This document shows, one piece after another, positions 24,061 through 32,781 of a DNA stretch of 61,479 bases. Under the pieces are notes generated by a model that made no database searches, was not told the DNA's origin, and saw nothing but the letters and a program-made list of their open reading frames with translations. The stretch is from an uncultured Phascolarctobacterium sp. (GTDB lineage Bacteria > Bacillota > Negativicutes > Acidaminococcales > Acidaminococcaceae), in contig NZ_CAKPTG010000016.1 of the NCBI RefSeq assembly GCF_934190775.1, positions 1 through 61,479 of the forward strand, written 5' to 3'. How positions within the stretch are numbered: the first letter of the stretch is position 1; each line of letters opens with the position of its first letter. Both the position numbers and the translations under genes were made by a program.

Positions 24061-24489
24061 TTATTTATGCTCAGCTATATCCTCGGCATCAAGCACCTTT
24101 ATACCATGTGCAGAAAGTAACTTGGCGAACACGCCCTGCCCTTTAATCTTCTTGCCGCTGAAGCTACCGTCATAAATCTCCTTGACGCCGCAGCTGGGAC
24201 TACGCGACTGCAGAATTGCCAAATCCACCTTGTTCTCCAAAGCAGCTGCCAACGCCTCCTGAGCTCCCTTGCGAAATTCCGCATCTACGCTGATACCTTC
24301 CTTGTTCGTCACAACGCCAGCAACAATTTCTGCCGGTAAGCGAGGAGTAGACAGCCCGCCCAACTGCTCCGGACAAACGCCGATAACCTCATGCCCTTCG
24401 ATAAAATCCAACACGCTTTGATTTAAGTTATTGCAACCGTTATACTTACAGTTTTTGCCTAACAAACAGGCACTTACGAGAATCTTCAA
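24061..24489 (-). CDS. DUF523 iron-sulfur protein (TudS-like)
   Basis: A 142-residue DUF523 protein. The N-terminal SACLLGKNCKYNGCNN holds the conserved cysteines, followed by GVCPEQLGGLSTPRLPAEI and SRSPSCGVKEIYDGSF. A characterised member, TudS, is a [4Fe-4S]-dependent 2-thiouracil desulfurase, and other members may act on other thio-compounds. Substrate here is unknown. It is convergent to the dehydratase operon and not clearly linked to it. Confidence 0.85.
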   Translation of the reverse strand: MKILVSACLLGKNCKYNGCNNLNQSVLDFIEGHEVIGVCPEQLGGLSTPRLPAEIVAGVVTNKEGISVDAEFRKGAQEALAAALENKVDLAILQSRSPSCGVKEIYDGSFSGKKIKGQGVFAKLLSAHGIKVLDAEDIAEHK

Positions 24490-24527
24490 AGCAACTTGCC
24501 TCCGTTATTTCAAATTAAAACCTGTAA

Positions 24528-24568
24528 AAAATAAGCTGTTAACATACCAGATGCTAACAGCTTATTTT
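24528..24568 (-). terminator. Terminator of the flotillin gene
   Basis: A 14-bp perfect stem (24528-24541 with 24555-24568, arm AAAATAAGCTGTTA) directly past the flotillin stop. Confidence 0.85.
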
Positions 24569-24573
24569 GATGT

Positions 24574-26028
24574 CTATTCTTCCTTGCTGATTTCTACAGG
24601 AATTTCCGGCAGCTTGCCATCAATGCTGATGTTCTTGTTAACCTTAGCATCGTAGGTTTCACCCTTGGCAATCTCCTGCAGGTCAATGCCGGTAGCACTC
24701 TTCACCGTATCGAAAACCTTCGCCATCACGGAAGGAACATTGCCGGAAAGACTGCCCATGCCGCCTTCGCCGTAAAGCGTAATCTTATCCACCTTACTGA
24801 GCGGAGCAGCAACCTCTTTAGCAACCTGCGGCAGAACCTCAATCGCCATCTGAGCCATCGCAGCCTGACCGTATTTCTTCATAGCCTCGGCCTTCTTATC
24901 CATCGCAGCAGCTTCAGCTTCGCCCTTCGCCTTAATAGCGGCAGCCTCAGCCTCACCCTTTACTCTGATAGCATAAGCCTCTGCATCACCCTTCGCCTTG
25001 ATAGCGGCAGCCTCCTGCTCCATGGCATATCTTTGCGCTTCTGCTTCACGCTGTTTCTTGGCCTGCTCAGCCAAAGCATCCTGTTCCACTCTGTACTTAT
25101 CGGCATCCGCCTGCTTCTGAATGGTAGCAGCAAGAATCTGTTCTTTTACCAGAACCTCCTGCTTTTTCAGGTCAGCTTCACGCTCAGCCTTAGCAATCTG
25201 CGCATTTACAGTTGCCACCTCAATAGACTTTTGCTGCTCCTGCTGTTGAATTGCATAAGCAGCATCTGCCTCTGCCTTTTTAATATCGGCAGTACGCTTC
25301 AGTTCACTCTTGGCAATAGAAAGCTCATTCTGACGCTGCGCAATCGCCAGATCAGCATGCACCTGCGCGTCATTCGCCTCTTTCTTGGCAGCAGCCTCAG
25401 CAATAGCCACATCGCGCTCGGCAACAGCCTTACTAATAGAAGCATCCTTGCGGATTTTCGCCGTATTATCTGCACCCAAATCAACAATCAGGCCGTTATC
25501 GTCAACAACATTTTGGATATTGCAGCTCAGGATGCTGATGCCCAGCTTTTCCATATCCTTGGCAGCCTTCTTCAGTACTTCATCGGAGAAGGAATCACGG
25601 TCAACGTTAATCTTCTTCAAATCCAGCGTACCGATAATCTCACGCATATTACCTTCAAGAGAATCCTGCAGGCTGCGTGTAATATCCGCCGGCTCCATAT
25701 TCAAAAAGTTTCTTGCCGCCAGGTAGATACCGTTTTCCTTATCAACGATAATCTTAGCAACTGCATCAACCTTAACATTGATAAAGTCATTTGTCGGAAC
25801 GCTTTGGCTGGTTTTGATGTCAACAGACATCTGCCCTAGATACAACATATCCACGCGCTCCAACAGCGGGATTTTAAAACCGCCTATACCAATAAGGATA
25901 CGCGGGTTCTTCGTCAGACCAGAAATAATGTAGGCCACGTTTGGTGGTGCTTTCACATAGCAGGTCTTGGCTGCAATAATAAATAAAATCAGGAAAATAA
26001 TAACGAGAATAGCAATTCCATAAGTCAA
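24574..26028 (-). CDS. Flotillin-like SPFH membrane protein (YuaG/FloT type)
   Basis: A 484-residue protein with an N-terminal membrane helix (about 3-20), an SPFH/band-7 domain (about 25-190, VPTNDFINVKVDAVAKI, ITRSLQDSLEGNMREIIGTL) and a long Ala/Glu/Lys-rich flotillin coiled coil (about 195-415) with EAEAAAIKAKGEAEA repeats. Flotillins organise membrane microdomains. The start is a TTG preceded by AAGGGGGAG, with no ATG in a better position. It has its own promoter and terminator. No NfeD partner gene is adjacent, although FloT often has one. Confidence 0.92.
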   Translation of the reverse strand: MTYGIAILVIIFLILFIIAAKTCYVKAPPNVAYIISGLTKNPRILIGIGGFKIPLLERVDMLYLGQMSVDIKTSQSVPTNDFINVKVDAVAKIIVDKENGIYLAARNFLNMEPADITRSLQDSLEGNMREIIGTLDLKKINVDRDSFSDEVLKKAAKDMEKLGISILSCNIQNVVDDNGLIVDLGADNTAKIRKDASISKAVAERDVAIAEAAAKKEANDAQVHADLAIAQRQNELSIAKSELKRTADIKKAEADAAYAIQQQEQQKSIEVATVNAQIAKAEREADLKKQEVLVKEQILAATIQKQADADKYRVEQDALAEQAKKQREAEAQRYAMEQEAAAIKAKGDAEAYAIRVKGEAEAAAIKAKGEAEAAAMDKKAEAMKKYGQAAMAQMAIEVLPQVAKEVAAPLSKVDKITLYGEGGMGSLSGNVPSVMAKVFDTVKSATGIDLQEIAKGETYDAKVNKNISIDGKLPEIPVEISKEE

Positions 26029-26065
26029 AATAACTCCCCCTTTATCATCTAAACGCTTTAATTAA

Positions 26066-26094
26066 ATCATAGCATAGGCAATCATGAAAGGCAA
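26066..26094 (-). promoter_or_regulatory. Promoter of the flotillin gene
   Basis: TTGCCT, 17-bp spacer, TATGAT on the minus strand, 38 bases before the TTG start. Confidence 0.55.
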
Positions 26095-26339
26095 GGGAAT
26101 TATTCGTTACATTTTGAACATTCCTACAATACTTTAAACCATTATGACAAAAACAGAACATCATCCTTCCAGCAATTAACCTGCTAATCAAAAAATTTTT
26201 GAGTAGACTCTTCTCAAACCTTACGATTTGACTAAAAGTTTAATTGATATGCCAAAAAACTTTCCAAAACTCAAACCAACGCCTAAATATATGTAAAGCA
26301 GCAAATCTCCAACGCATTGAAAATATAACATAACCTACA

Positions 26340-26368
26340 TTGACAATAAAATATACTCGTGGTAAAAT
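26340..26368 (+). promoter_or_regulatory. Promoter of the MFS leader
   Basis: TTGACA, 17-bp spacer, TAAAAT. Transcription would begin near 26375, about 145 bases before the MFS start codon. The AT-rich stretch 26095-26339 upstream shows nothing recognisable. Confidence 0.7.
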
Positions 26369-26371
26369 CAT

Positions 26372-26461
26372 CATAATTTATCAGAGGACTTGTAGCGCTC
26401 AGGCTATTGAAGTGGGATAAGATTCAAATGAATTTTATCCCACTTTTTTAGATAAATTATG
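26372..26461 (+). promoter_or_regulatory. Nested-hairpin leader with internal terminator before the MFS gene
   Basis: An inner terminator hairpin (AAGTGGGATAA plus ATTC, 26410-26425, with GAAT plus TTATCCCACTT, 26430-26445, then T-run) is enclosed by a perfect 11-bp outer inverted repeat (CATAATTTATC, 26372-26382, with GATAAATTATG, 26451-26461). Because flotillin and MFS genes diverge, this terminator ends no protein gene. It is either an attenuator controlling the transporter or the end of an 80-nt small RNA. Confidence 0.6.
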
Positions 26462-26520
26462 GTAACACTCACCCCATAAAAGCTCTCATAGCTACTATGT
26501 AACGAAAGGAGTTTTTAACA

Positions 26521-27693
26521 ATGCAAATCAACAAACCGAAAAACACTTTAGAAAACTTCTCCGTTGGCAGCAAAGAAGTAAATGCTGCCCGCCTGGCCTT
26601 CTTCATCCCCGGGTTCGCCGTTTCCACTTGGGCGCCTATGATTCCCATAGTAAAAGAACGCCTGAACCTTGAAGCTGACGTGCTTGGTATACTGCTTTTA
26701 TGTATCGGTATCAGTGCTTTTATTGTCATGCCTTTTGCTGGTATACTGGGACAAAAATGGGGTTGCAAAAAAGTGCTTCTTATCACCACGACGCTACTTG
26801 CACTTGACGTTGTTTTTTTATCCTTCTTGCCTAATATCATCAGCTACGTATTAGCGCTCGCCCTTTTCGGCGCAGCCATGGGTTCTACAGAAGTAACAAT
26901 GAACATTAATTCCGTCATCGTTGAAAAGCTTGATGGACGCAGACTCATAAGTGGTATGCACGCCTTTTGGAGCATAGGCTGCTTTGCCAGCGCCGGTCTG
27001 TTCAGCCTGCTTGCAAGCCTCGGCTTGTCTGTAACGCTCATCGCCCTCCTACATTGCGGCATCATGCTGGCTATCATTGCCTACTTTGGGCGCAGCTGGC
27101 TCCCATATAAAAATCCAGGTGGAGAAAAAGCCTTTGCCCTTCCACGTGGTATTGTCATCATCATAGGTACATTGGCATGTATCTCTTTCCTTGTTGAAGG
27201 CGCAGTTATGGACTGGAGCGGCGTATTGCTCACCGAAGCGAAAAATATGGATATAGCGTTAGCTGGCACAGGTTATGCTATCTTCTCCGTCGCCATGCTC
27301 ATAATGCGTCTTTTAGGCGATAAAACTGTGCAATTTTTAGGTGAACAAAAGGCAGTCATCGGTGGTGCACTGCTGACATCGGCAGGCTTTGTACTGCTTA
27401 TCGCACTAGATAGTATTTATCTTAACGCCTTCGCCTTTATTCTTATCGGCCTTGGCTGCTCTAATGTTGTCCCGGTTTTCTATTCTATTTTAAAATACCA
27501 AAAAGCTATGCCTATCAGCGCCGCGGTAACTTCCGTAACCAGTTTAGGTTATACAGGAGTTATCCTTGGTCCAGCACTTTTAGGCTTTGTCGCCCACGGT
27601 ATCAATATCAGCGCGGTGTTTGAACTGGTTGCCTTACTGCTTGTCATCGAAGCAGGAATTGCCAAGTACGTTTTCTGCAAGCTGAAAATGTAA
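26521..27693 (+). CDS. MFS transporter (YbjJ-like)
   Basis: A 390-residue major facilitator with 12 predicted membrane segments. It starts ARLAFFIPGFAVSTWAPMIPIVKERL and has the inter-domain MNINSVIVEKLDGRRLISGMHAFWSIG region typical of the YbjJ/FucP-like branch. Substrate unknown. SD GAAAGGAG lies 9 bases before the ATG. The structured leader upstream suggests control by premature termination. Confidence 0.85.
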   Translation: MQINKPKNTLENFSVGSKEVNAARLAFFIPGFAVSTWAPMIPIVKERLNLEADVLGILLLCIGISAFIVMPFAGILGQKWGCKKVLLITTTLLALDVVFLSFLPNIISYVLALALFGAAMGSTEVTMNINSVIVEKLDGRRLISGMHAFWSIGCFASAGLFSLLASLGLSVTLIALLHCGIMLAIIAYFGRSWLPYKNPGGEKAFALPRGIVIIIGTLACISFLVEGAVMDWSGVLLTEAKNMDIALAGTGYAIFSVAMLIMRLLGDKTVQFLGEQKAVIGGALLTSAGFVLLIALDSIYLNAFAFILIGLGCSNVVPVFYSILKYQKAMPISAAVTSVTSLGYTGVILGPALLGFVAHGINISAVFELVALLLVIEAGIAKYVFCKLKM

Positions 27694-27708
27694 AATACGT
27701 CATATAGC

Positions 27709-27754
27709 AAAACGAGCAGGTTTTAGTCAAAATGCTAAAGCCTGCTCGTTTTTT
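27709..27754 (+). terminator. Terminator of the MFS gene
   Basis: AAAACGAGCAGG (27709-27720) pairs with CCTGCTCGTTTT (27741-27752), inner TTTAG/CTAAA, followed by T. Confidence 0.9.
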
Positions 27755-27762
27755 GATTGCAA

Positions 27763-27831
27763 AAGTTTTGGGAATATTTTTCCCAAAACTTGGCGATTCT
27801 GTATAGTTTTGGGAATTATTTTCCTAAAACT
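27763..27831. repeat. Two tandem copies of a small hairpin
   Basis: AAGTTTTGGGAA...TTCCCAAAACTT (27763-27791, perfect 12-bp stem, 5-nt loop) is followed 13 bases later by a slightly degenerate copy (27805-27831). T-rich loops. Function unknown. Confidence 0.7.
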
Positions 27832-27904
27832 TTTGAGGAATTAAATATAAAGTACCTAAAACAATATCGCTAACGATACCGGAAAACCAAACTTGTAAAA
27901 ACGA

Positions 27905-28161
27905 CCTAGGAAACGCTACCCTTCGCGCTGCGCAGACCGGAACGGACGACGGACTCGCCGACACATCTTTGTTACGCGAAAATTCGCCGGCAACGGACCA
28001 ACAGGGAATTTTTCGCTGGAGCGTTGACGAACTACTCAGCAAGCACACCTCGCAAAATTCAGCGACGTGAAAAATTCTGCTAATCTAGTCGCCGGAATCC
28101 GGCGAAGCAGCTACGTAGGGCGTTTTTTGGATACTTTTTGCCGCCCCGGGCAAAAAGTATC
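27905..28161. other. Structured non-coding region between MFS and RhuM genes
   Basis: GC-richer than its surroundings, with no reading frame resembling a gene. It holds GCGAAAATTC (27976-27985) facing GAATTTTTCGC (28006-28016), the palindrome CGCCGGAATCCGGCG near 28090-28104, partly inverted ends (AAACGCTAC near 27911 and GGGCGTTTT near 28118), and a perfect 13-bp hairpin GATACTTTTTGCC/GGCAAAAAGTATC at 28130-28161. It may be a degenerate repeat element. Confidence 0.4.
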
Positions 28162-28172
28162 ACATACTACCT

Positions 28173-28213
28173 AAAAACGCTCCTCTGCTACCCCACGGTA
28201 GCAAGAGAGCGTT
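28173..28213. repeat. Terminator hairpin, copy 1 of the repeat flanking RhuM
   Basis: Hairpin AACGCTC...GAGCGTT with inner GCTACC/GGTAGC, 37 bases past the RhuM stop, T-run on the minus-strand side. It aligns without gaps to 29332-29372 with about 36 of 41 positions equal. Confidence 0.8.
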
Positions 28214-28249
28214 CTCTATTTCTTATTGCAATTAAACACCTTAATATTT

Positions 28250-29251
28250 TTATTGTAATAATTTCTTAACTGACTTATCAAAATCAGATTCTATTTTTTG
28301 TGTTTTATTGAATATCTCATACTCAGCATAAGCCTTAGCATGTGCATTTTTACTAGAAATACGACCATTATCCGGAAGTATATCATATCTACGGAAAGCT
28401 AAAAATTCATTTACACTTGAAGCAAATTCTTCCATAGTAAATGTATTCTCTCGCTCGATCAGATCTTCAATATAATCAAAATATCCACTAACTGTTCGTT
28501 CTAATTGTCGTATTTGTTTTTCATCCAAATAATTTTTAGCTACAATAACATCTGACTTCAATATTCTACCATCAGGAGCATTCTTCCATGTTGTTAATCC
28601 CATATGCTCTTTTTCGTGATTCGCCTGATAATATATAATTTCTGCTGCAGTATGACCAGCAATAGCATAATGAAATTTATTCTGTATAGTTGCGTAAAAT
28701 TTTTTTGTTATATCTGCTTCTTTATCATAGTCAATACTACATTCAGCAAAAATATCTGTTATTTGCTGATAAATACGTCTTTCGCTAGAACGTATTGAAC
28801 GAACACGCTCTAATAATTCACGAAAATAATCTTTGCCAAAAGCCTTCTTGCCTTGTTTTAACCTCTCATCATCCAATACAAATCCCTTTTGTATATATTC
28901 TTTTAAAATGTTCGTTGCCCAAATACGAAAATGGGTAGCTCTCATTGAGTTAACCCGATAGCCTACAGAAATAATAGCATCTAAATTGTAAAACGCTATA
29001 TTACGTGTGATTTCCCTTTCACCTTCATTTTGAACTGTTGCAAAAAACGCAACAGTTAAATGCTCAACAAGTTCTTTTTCCTCATATATATTTTTTAAAT
29101 GTCTGGAAATAGTAGACTTGTTTACACCAAATAATTCAGCCATTGATTTTTGAGTCAACCAAAGCGTTTCGTTTTGAATAAAAGCCTTAACAATAACATC
29201 TTCTTGCTCTACCTTATAAAGCAGAAAACGAAAGTCTTTAACATTACTCAT
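28250..29251 (-). CDS. RhuM-family protein
   Basis: A 333-residue RhuM (virulence-protein-like) family member. Residues about 20-60 hold an HTH-like segment (LWLTQKSMAELFGVNKSTISRHLKNIYE), then the family core NIAFYNLDAIISVGYRVNSMRATHFRIWATNILKEY and GKDYFRELLERVRSIRSSERRIYQQITDIF. RhuM genes sit in pathogenicity and mobile islands, and their biochemical role is not settled. It is strongly AT-rich, has its own promoter at 29297, and lies between two copies of the DUF951-gene terminator. The ATG preceded by AAGGGGAG was chosen over a TTG two codons upstream. Confidence 0.88.
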   Translation of the reverse strand: MSNVKDFRFLLYKVEQEDVIVKAFIQNETLWLTQKSMAELFGVNKSTISRHLKNIYEEKELVEHLTVAFFATVQNEGEREITRNIAFYNLDAIISVGYRVNSMRATHFRIWATNILKEYIQKGFVLDDERLKQGKKAFGKDYFRELLERVRSIRSSERRIYQQITDIFAECSIDYDKEADITKKFYATIQNKFHYAIAGHTAAEIIYYQANHEKEHMGLTTWKNAPDGRILKSDVIVAKNYLDEKQIRQLERTVSGYFDYIEDLIERENTFTMEEFASSVNEFLAFRRYDILPDNGRISSKNAHAKAYAEYEIFNKTQKIESDFDKSVKKLLQ

Positions 29252-29296
29252 CGTCAACTCCCCTTTTTAGAATTATCACGAACATATTTTCTTATT

Positions 29297-29325
29297 ATTT
29301 TATCATATGATTTATACTATGTCAA
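29297..29325 (-). promoter_or_regulatory. Promoter of the RhuM gene
   Basis: Consensus TTGACA, 17-bp spacer, TAAAAT on the minus strand, 6 bases inside the terminator copy at 29332. Confidence 0.8.
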
Positions 29326-29331
29326 ATTATC

Positions 29332-29372
29332 AAAAACGCTCCCCTGCTACCCAACGGCAGCAAAGGAGCGTT
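29332..29372. repeat. Terminator hairpin, copy 2 of the repeat flanking RhuM
   Basis: AAACGCTCC pairs with GGAGCGTTT, enclosing CTGC/GCAG. It is the terminator of the DUF951 gene on the minus strand and a near copy of 28173-28213. Confidence 0.8.
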
Positions 29373-29393
29373 TGCAAACTTCCATATAAACTT

Positions 29394-29600
29394 TTACTTT
29401 TCCGCTTCAGCGCTCTTTACAACCGCCTTCGCAGCCTTTTCGAACTTGGTACGCGCCAGCATGACAAAATGTCCGCAGCCACAGCATTTCATGCCAAAGT
29501 CCATACCAGTACGGGTAATTTCCCACTCATCACTGCCACAGGGATGAGCCTTTTTCATTTTGACGATATCGCCTACATTAACATCCTTACCGGAAAGCAT
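29394..29600 (-). CDS. DUF951 family protein
   Basis: A 68-residue DUF951 protein (VNVGDIVKMKKAHPCGSDEWEITRTGMDFGMKC) with CCGCGH cysteines near residue 40 that may bind zinc. The family is widespread in Firmicutes and often lies near ychF and parB. Function unknown, with a small-barrel nucleic-acid role suggested by others. Its ATG overlaps the stop of the CBS-ACT gene by one base (TAATG), so the two are co-translated. Confidence 0.88.
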   Translation of the reverse strand: MLSGKDVNVGDIVKMKKAHPCGSDEWEITRTGMDFGMKCCGCGHFVMLARTKFEKAAKAVVKSAEAEK

Positions 29601-30259
29601 TATTCAATACCGTCCAAAGTCATTACATCGCTGACTTCATAGCCGGCTTCACGGATTTGTTCAATGATATCCATGCCATTATTATTGAGAGCGGCACGAA
29701 TGGTAACTTCAGCGGTACCATCACCATTTTGCTTGGTAACCAAAGAAATAATATTAATGCCGTCTTCCTTCATAATGTTGGAGATTTCCGCAACAACGCC
29801 AACCTTATCAGGTGCTTCGATAGTAATACGCAGGCAGTTGCGGTTCATGCCCATAATTTCTACGATAGAACGGAAGATATCGCTGCGGGAAACAATACCG
29901 CAAAGCTTGTTCTCCTGATTAACAACCGGCAGAGCATTGACTCTGTATTTATACAGTTTGTAGGCAACATATTCGATAGTATCATCCGCTTCAACGCTTA
30001 TAACGGAACGTTTCATAACATCTTTAACCTTCAGACGTCCCAGCAGATAATTAGCCTCATAACGGGAAAGGGTGCTGCTGTCACTGGGAGAAGCTTTGCC
30101 AATATCATCACTGGTAATAATGCCGCGTACGCGTTGCATATCATCTACAACCGGCAGGCTGATCAGCCTTTTGCCACGCATAATTTCGCGTGCTTCCAAA
30201 ATAGATTGATCCTCACGTATGGTAACAACAGGTTCAGTCATAATATCTTTTACTAACAT
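29600..30259 (-). CDS. CBS-pair plus ACT domain protein (AcuB-like)
   Basis: A 219-residue cytosolic regulatory protein. Two CBS motifs (about 1-60, VKDIMTEPVVTIRED; about 75-130, VKDVMKRSVISVEAD, VVNQENKLCGIVSRSDI) bind adenine nucleotides in this family, and a C-terminal ACT domain (about 140-215, APDKVGVVAEISNIMKEDG) usually binds an amino acid. The ATG preceded by AAAGGAGG was chosen, with an earlier in-frame start lacking an SD. Its place just after the branched-chain amino acid transporter hints at sensing amino acids, which is inference. Confidence 0.85.
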   Translation of the reverse strand: MLVKDIMTEPVVTIREDQSILEAREIMRGKRLISLPVVDDMQRVRGIITSDDIGKASPSDSSTLSRYEANYLLGRLKVKDVMKRSVISVEADDTIEYVAYKLYKYRVNALPVVNQENKLCGIVSRSDIFRSIVEIMGMNRNCLRITIEAPDKVGVVAEISNIMKEDGINIISLVTKQNGDGTAEVTIRAALNNNGMDIIEQIREAGYEVSDVMTLDGIE

Positions 30260-30358
30260 ATGAGTTTTACCTCCTTTGACTATAGACCACAATCATTTTA
30301 ATATAATCCTTTTCACTTTAAGGCAGCTATGAAGCAACCCGACGCATTTGTATATTAA

Positions 30359-31063
30359 TCAGCCGCCGAGATATGCTTTGCGAACAGCCTCGCTGCTTGC
30401 CAGCTCCTTAGCTGTACCGCTCAGAGTAATACGTCCTGTTTCCAAAACGTATGCCTTATCAGCGATGGACAGCGCCATATTAGCGTTCTGCTCAACCAAC
30501 AGAACGGTAGTACCGCTCTCGTTGATTTCTTTTATTATATTAAAAATTTCCTTTACAAGCAAGGGGGCAAGACCCATAGAAGGCTCGTCCAACAGCAGCA
30601 GCTTAGGACGGCTCATCAGTGCACGGCCCATAGCCAGCATCTGCTGCTCGCCACCGGAAAGCGTACCGGAAAGCTGATCCTTACGTTCCAACAGACGTGG
30701 GAATTTTTTAAAGACATCATCCATGTCCTTGGCAATTCCGTCCTTATCCTTACGCAGATAAGCACCCAGCTCCAGGTTTTCCATAACAGTCATATTAGCA
30801 AAAACATGACGGCCCTCAGGAACCTGGCACAGGCCCATGCCGACAATTTTATGCGCCGGTACACCGGCAATATCATGACCTTCATATAAGATTTTACCGG
30901 TCTTCGGTTTCATCAGACCGGAAATGGTGCGCAATGTAGTAGATTTACCGGCACCATTGGAACCAATCAGCGCTACGATTTCACCATCGGGAACATCGAG
31001 GCTGATACCTTTGATAGCGTGAATTGCGCCATAATATACATTGATATCTTCAACAGTTAACAT
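30359..31063 (-). CDS. livF: Branched-chain amino acid ABC transporter ATPase LivF
   Basis: A 234-residue ATPase with Walker A GSNGAGKST, signature LSGGEQQMLAMGRAL and Walker B LLLLDEPSMGLAP, the last being typical of LivF. It powers uptake of leucine, isoleucine and valine, or related substrates, with LivG, LivH and LivM at the inner membrane. Its ATG overlaps the LivG stop (TGATG), so the two ATPases are made together. No clear terminator lies between it and the CBS-ACT gene, 99 bases downstream. Confidence 0.95.
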   Translation of the reverse strand: MLTVEDINVYYGAIHAIKGISLDVPDGEIVALIGSNGAGKSTTLRTISGLMKPKTGKILYEGHDIAGVPAHKIVGMGLCQVPEGRHVFANMTVMENLELGAYLRKDKDGIAKDMDDVFKKFPRLLERKDQLSGTLSGGEQQMLAMGRALMSRPKLLLLDEPSMGLAPLLVKEIFNIIKEINESGTTVLLVEQNANMALSIADKAYVLETGRITLSGTAKELASSEAVRKAYLGG

Positions 31064-31836
31064 CAGTTGATAACCTCCTCGCCCAAGTATGCTTCAATAA
31101 CGCGCGTGTTATGTTTAATTTCTTCCGGAGTACCTTCGGCAATCTTCATACCGTATTCCAGTACGTAAATACGCTCGCAGACACCCATTACCAGGCCCAT
31201 ATCATGCTCAATCAGCAGAATGGAAAGATTGAATTCCTTACGGATCCAGCGGATCATTTCCATCAGCTCTTTAGTTTCCTGCGGGTTCATGCCGGCAGCA
31301 GGCTCGTCCAACAGCAACAGCTTCGGCTCGGTAGCCAGAGCACGCGCAATTTCCAGACGACGCTGCTTACCATAAGGCAGGTTCTTTGCTACCTCATGTG
31401 CTTCTTCCTCCAGGTGGAAGATTTTCAGCAAATCAAGAGCCTTTTGCGTAATATATTCTTCTTCACTGAGATATTTGCCATCACGGACGATAGCATCAGC
31501 CAGATTATAGGTTACGTGCATATTATAAGCAATTTTTACATTGTCGATAACGCTCAGTTCAGAGAAAAGACGGATATTTTGGAAGGTACGCGCCATACCC
31601 ATCTGTGTAACCTGGTAAGATTTTTTACCGCTGCTTTGCTGACCGTTAAAATATACCTTGCCTTCGGTCGGTGTATATACACCGGTAATCATATTGAAGG
31701 CTGTTGTCTTGCCGGCACCGTTAGGACCGATAAGGCCAATCAGCTCTCCCTCGTCGATATGCATGGAAAGATTGGAAACGGCACGCAGGCCGCCGAAAAC
31801 CATGGATACATTATCTACCTTCAGCAGTTCTGCCAT
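31063..31836 (-). CDS. livG: Branched-chain amino acid ABC transporter ATPase LivG
   Basis: A 257-residue ATPase with Walker A GPNGAGKTT, the LivG-specific insert after it (NMITGVYTPTEG), signature LPYGKQRRLEIARAL and Walker B LLLLDEPAAGMNPQE. Partner of LivF. Its start lies 26 bases inside the end of livM, and the SD (AGGAGG) is in livM coding sequence. Confidence 0.95.
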   Translation of the reverse strand: MAELLKVDNVSMVFGGLRAVSNLSMHIDEGELIGLIGPNGAGKTTAFNMITGVYTPTEGKVYFNGQQSSGKKSYQVTQMGMARTFQNIRLFSELSVIDNVKIAYNMHVTYNLADAIVRDGKYLSEEEYITQKALDLLKIFHLEEEAHEVAKNLPYGKQRRLEIARALATEPKLLLLDEPAAGMNPQETKELMEMIRWIRKEFNLSILLIEHDMGLVMGVCERIYVLEYGMKIAEGTPEEIKHNTRVIEAYLGEEVIN

Positions 31837-32770
31837 TGTCCTTACCTCCTAATTTAAACATTTTCAAGCTCAATTCCTTGCTGCCAAACAAGCCTTGCGG
31901 ACGATACAGCATCAGGATAATCATGGTAACAGAATAGATAATCATACGCCATTCCGGGTAATCTGACAAGTAAGCGGAAATGAAGGTCAGCAAGGTTGCA
32001 CCGGTGATTGCACCAGTCATAGAACCTAGGCCGCCCAAAACAACCATGGTCAGAATATCGAAGGAACGCATGAAGGTGAAGGACGCCGGATGCGCCAGGA
32101 AGAAGTAGTGGCTGAAGAGTGCGCCTGCAGTACCGGCAAAAGCAGCACCGAAGGTGAACGCCATTACTTTATATTTGGTAGTGTTGATACCCATGGTATC
32201 TGCAGCAATTTCGTTTTCACGAATTGCCAGGCAGCAACGGCCATAGGAAGAGTTTTTAAAATTCTTGATGAAGAAGATGATTGCTATCATAATCCAGAAG
32301 GTATATGCGAAATTGGTCATACGGGGAATGCCCATCAAACCGGAAGCACCGCCGACATAATCAATGTTCAAGATGCAGATACGGATAATTTCGCCTAAGC
32401 CCAAGGTGGCGATTGCCAGATAGTCACCATCAAGACGCAGCGTCGGCAAGCCAATCAAAAAGCCCAACAGACCTGCGGCCAGGGTTGCTACAACCAGGCC
32501 TGCCTCAAAAGGCATGCCCAGCTTAACCGTCATAATAGCACTGGTATAAGCACCGACTGCCATAAAGCCAGCATGACCGATAGAAAACTGACCGGTATAA
32601 CCGTTAATCAGGTTCAGGCTGACTGCAAGAATAATGTTGATGCAGATAAGGATAATGTTCAGCTCCCAAAAGGGACCAATGATTTCGCCAAAGAGCAGGC
32701 CTTGTACGATACCAAAAACGATAACGCAGGCAACGATGGCTTTTAAATCAAATTTTCTAATTGCATTCAT
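31811..32770 (-). CDS. livM: Branched-chain amino acid ABC transporter permease LivM
   Basis: A 319-residue permease with about nine membrane segments and the family stretches ILAVSLNLINGYTGQFSIGHAGFMAVGAYTSA, IGLPTLRLDGDYLAIATLGLGEI and VLGGLGSMTGAITGA (the EAA-like coupling loop). Second membrane subunit of the transporter. It is 11 bases after livH. Confidence 0.95.
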   Translation of the reverse strand: MNAIRKFDLKAIVACVIVFGIVQGLLFGEIIGPFWELNIILICINIILAVSLNLINGYTGQFSIGHAGFMAVGAYTSAIMTVKLGMPFEAGLVVATLAAGLLGFLIGLPTLRLDGDYLAIATLGLGEIIRICILNIDYVGGASGLMGIPRMTNFAYTFWIMIAIIFFIKNFKNSSYGRCCLAIRENEIAADTMGINTTKYKVMAFTFGAAFAGTAGALFSHYFFLAHPASFTFMRSFDILTMVVLGGLGSMTGAITGATLLTFISAYLSDYPEWRMIIYSVTMIILMLYRPQGLFGSKELSLKMFKLGGKDNGRTAEGR

Positions 32771-32781
32771 ACCATGTCACC

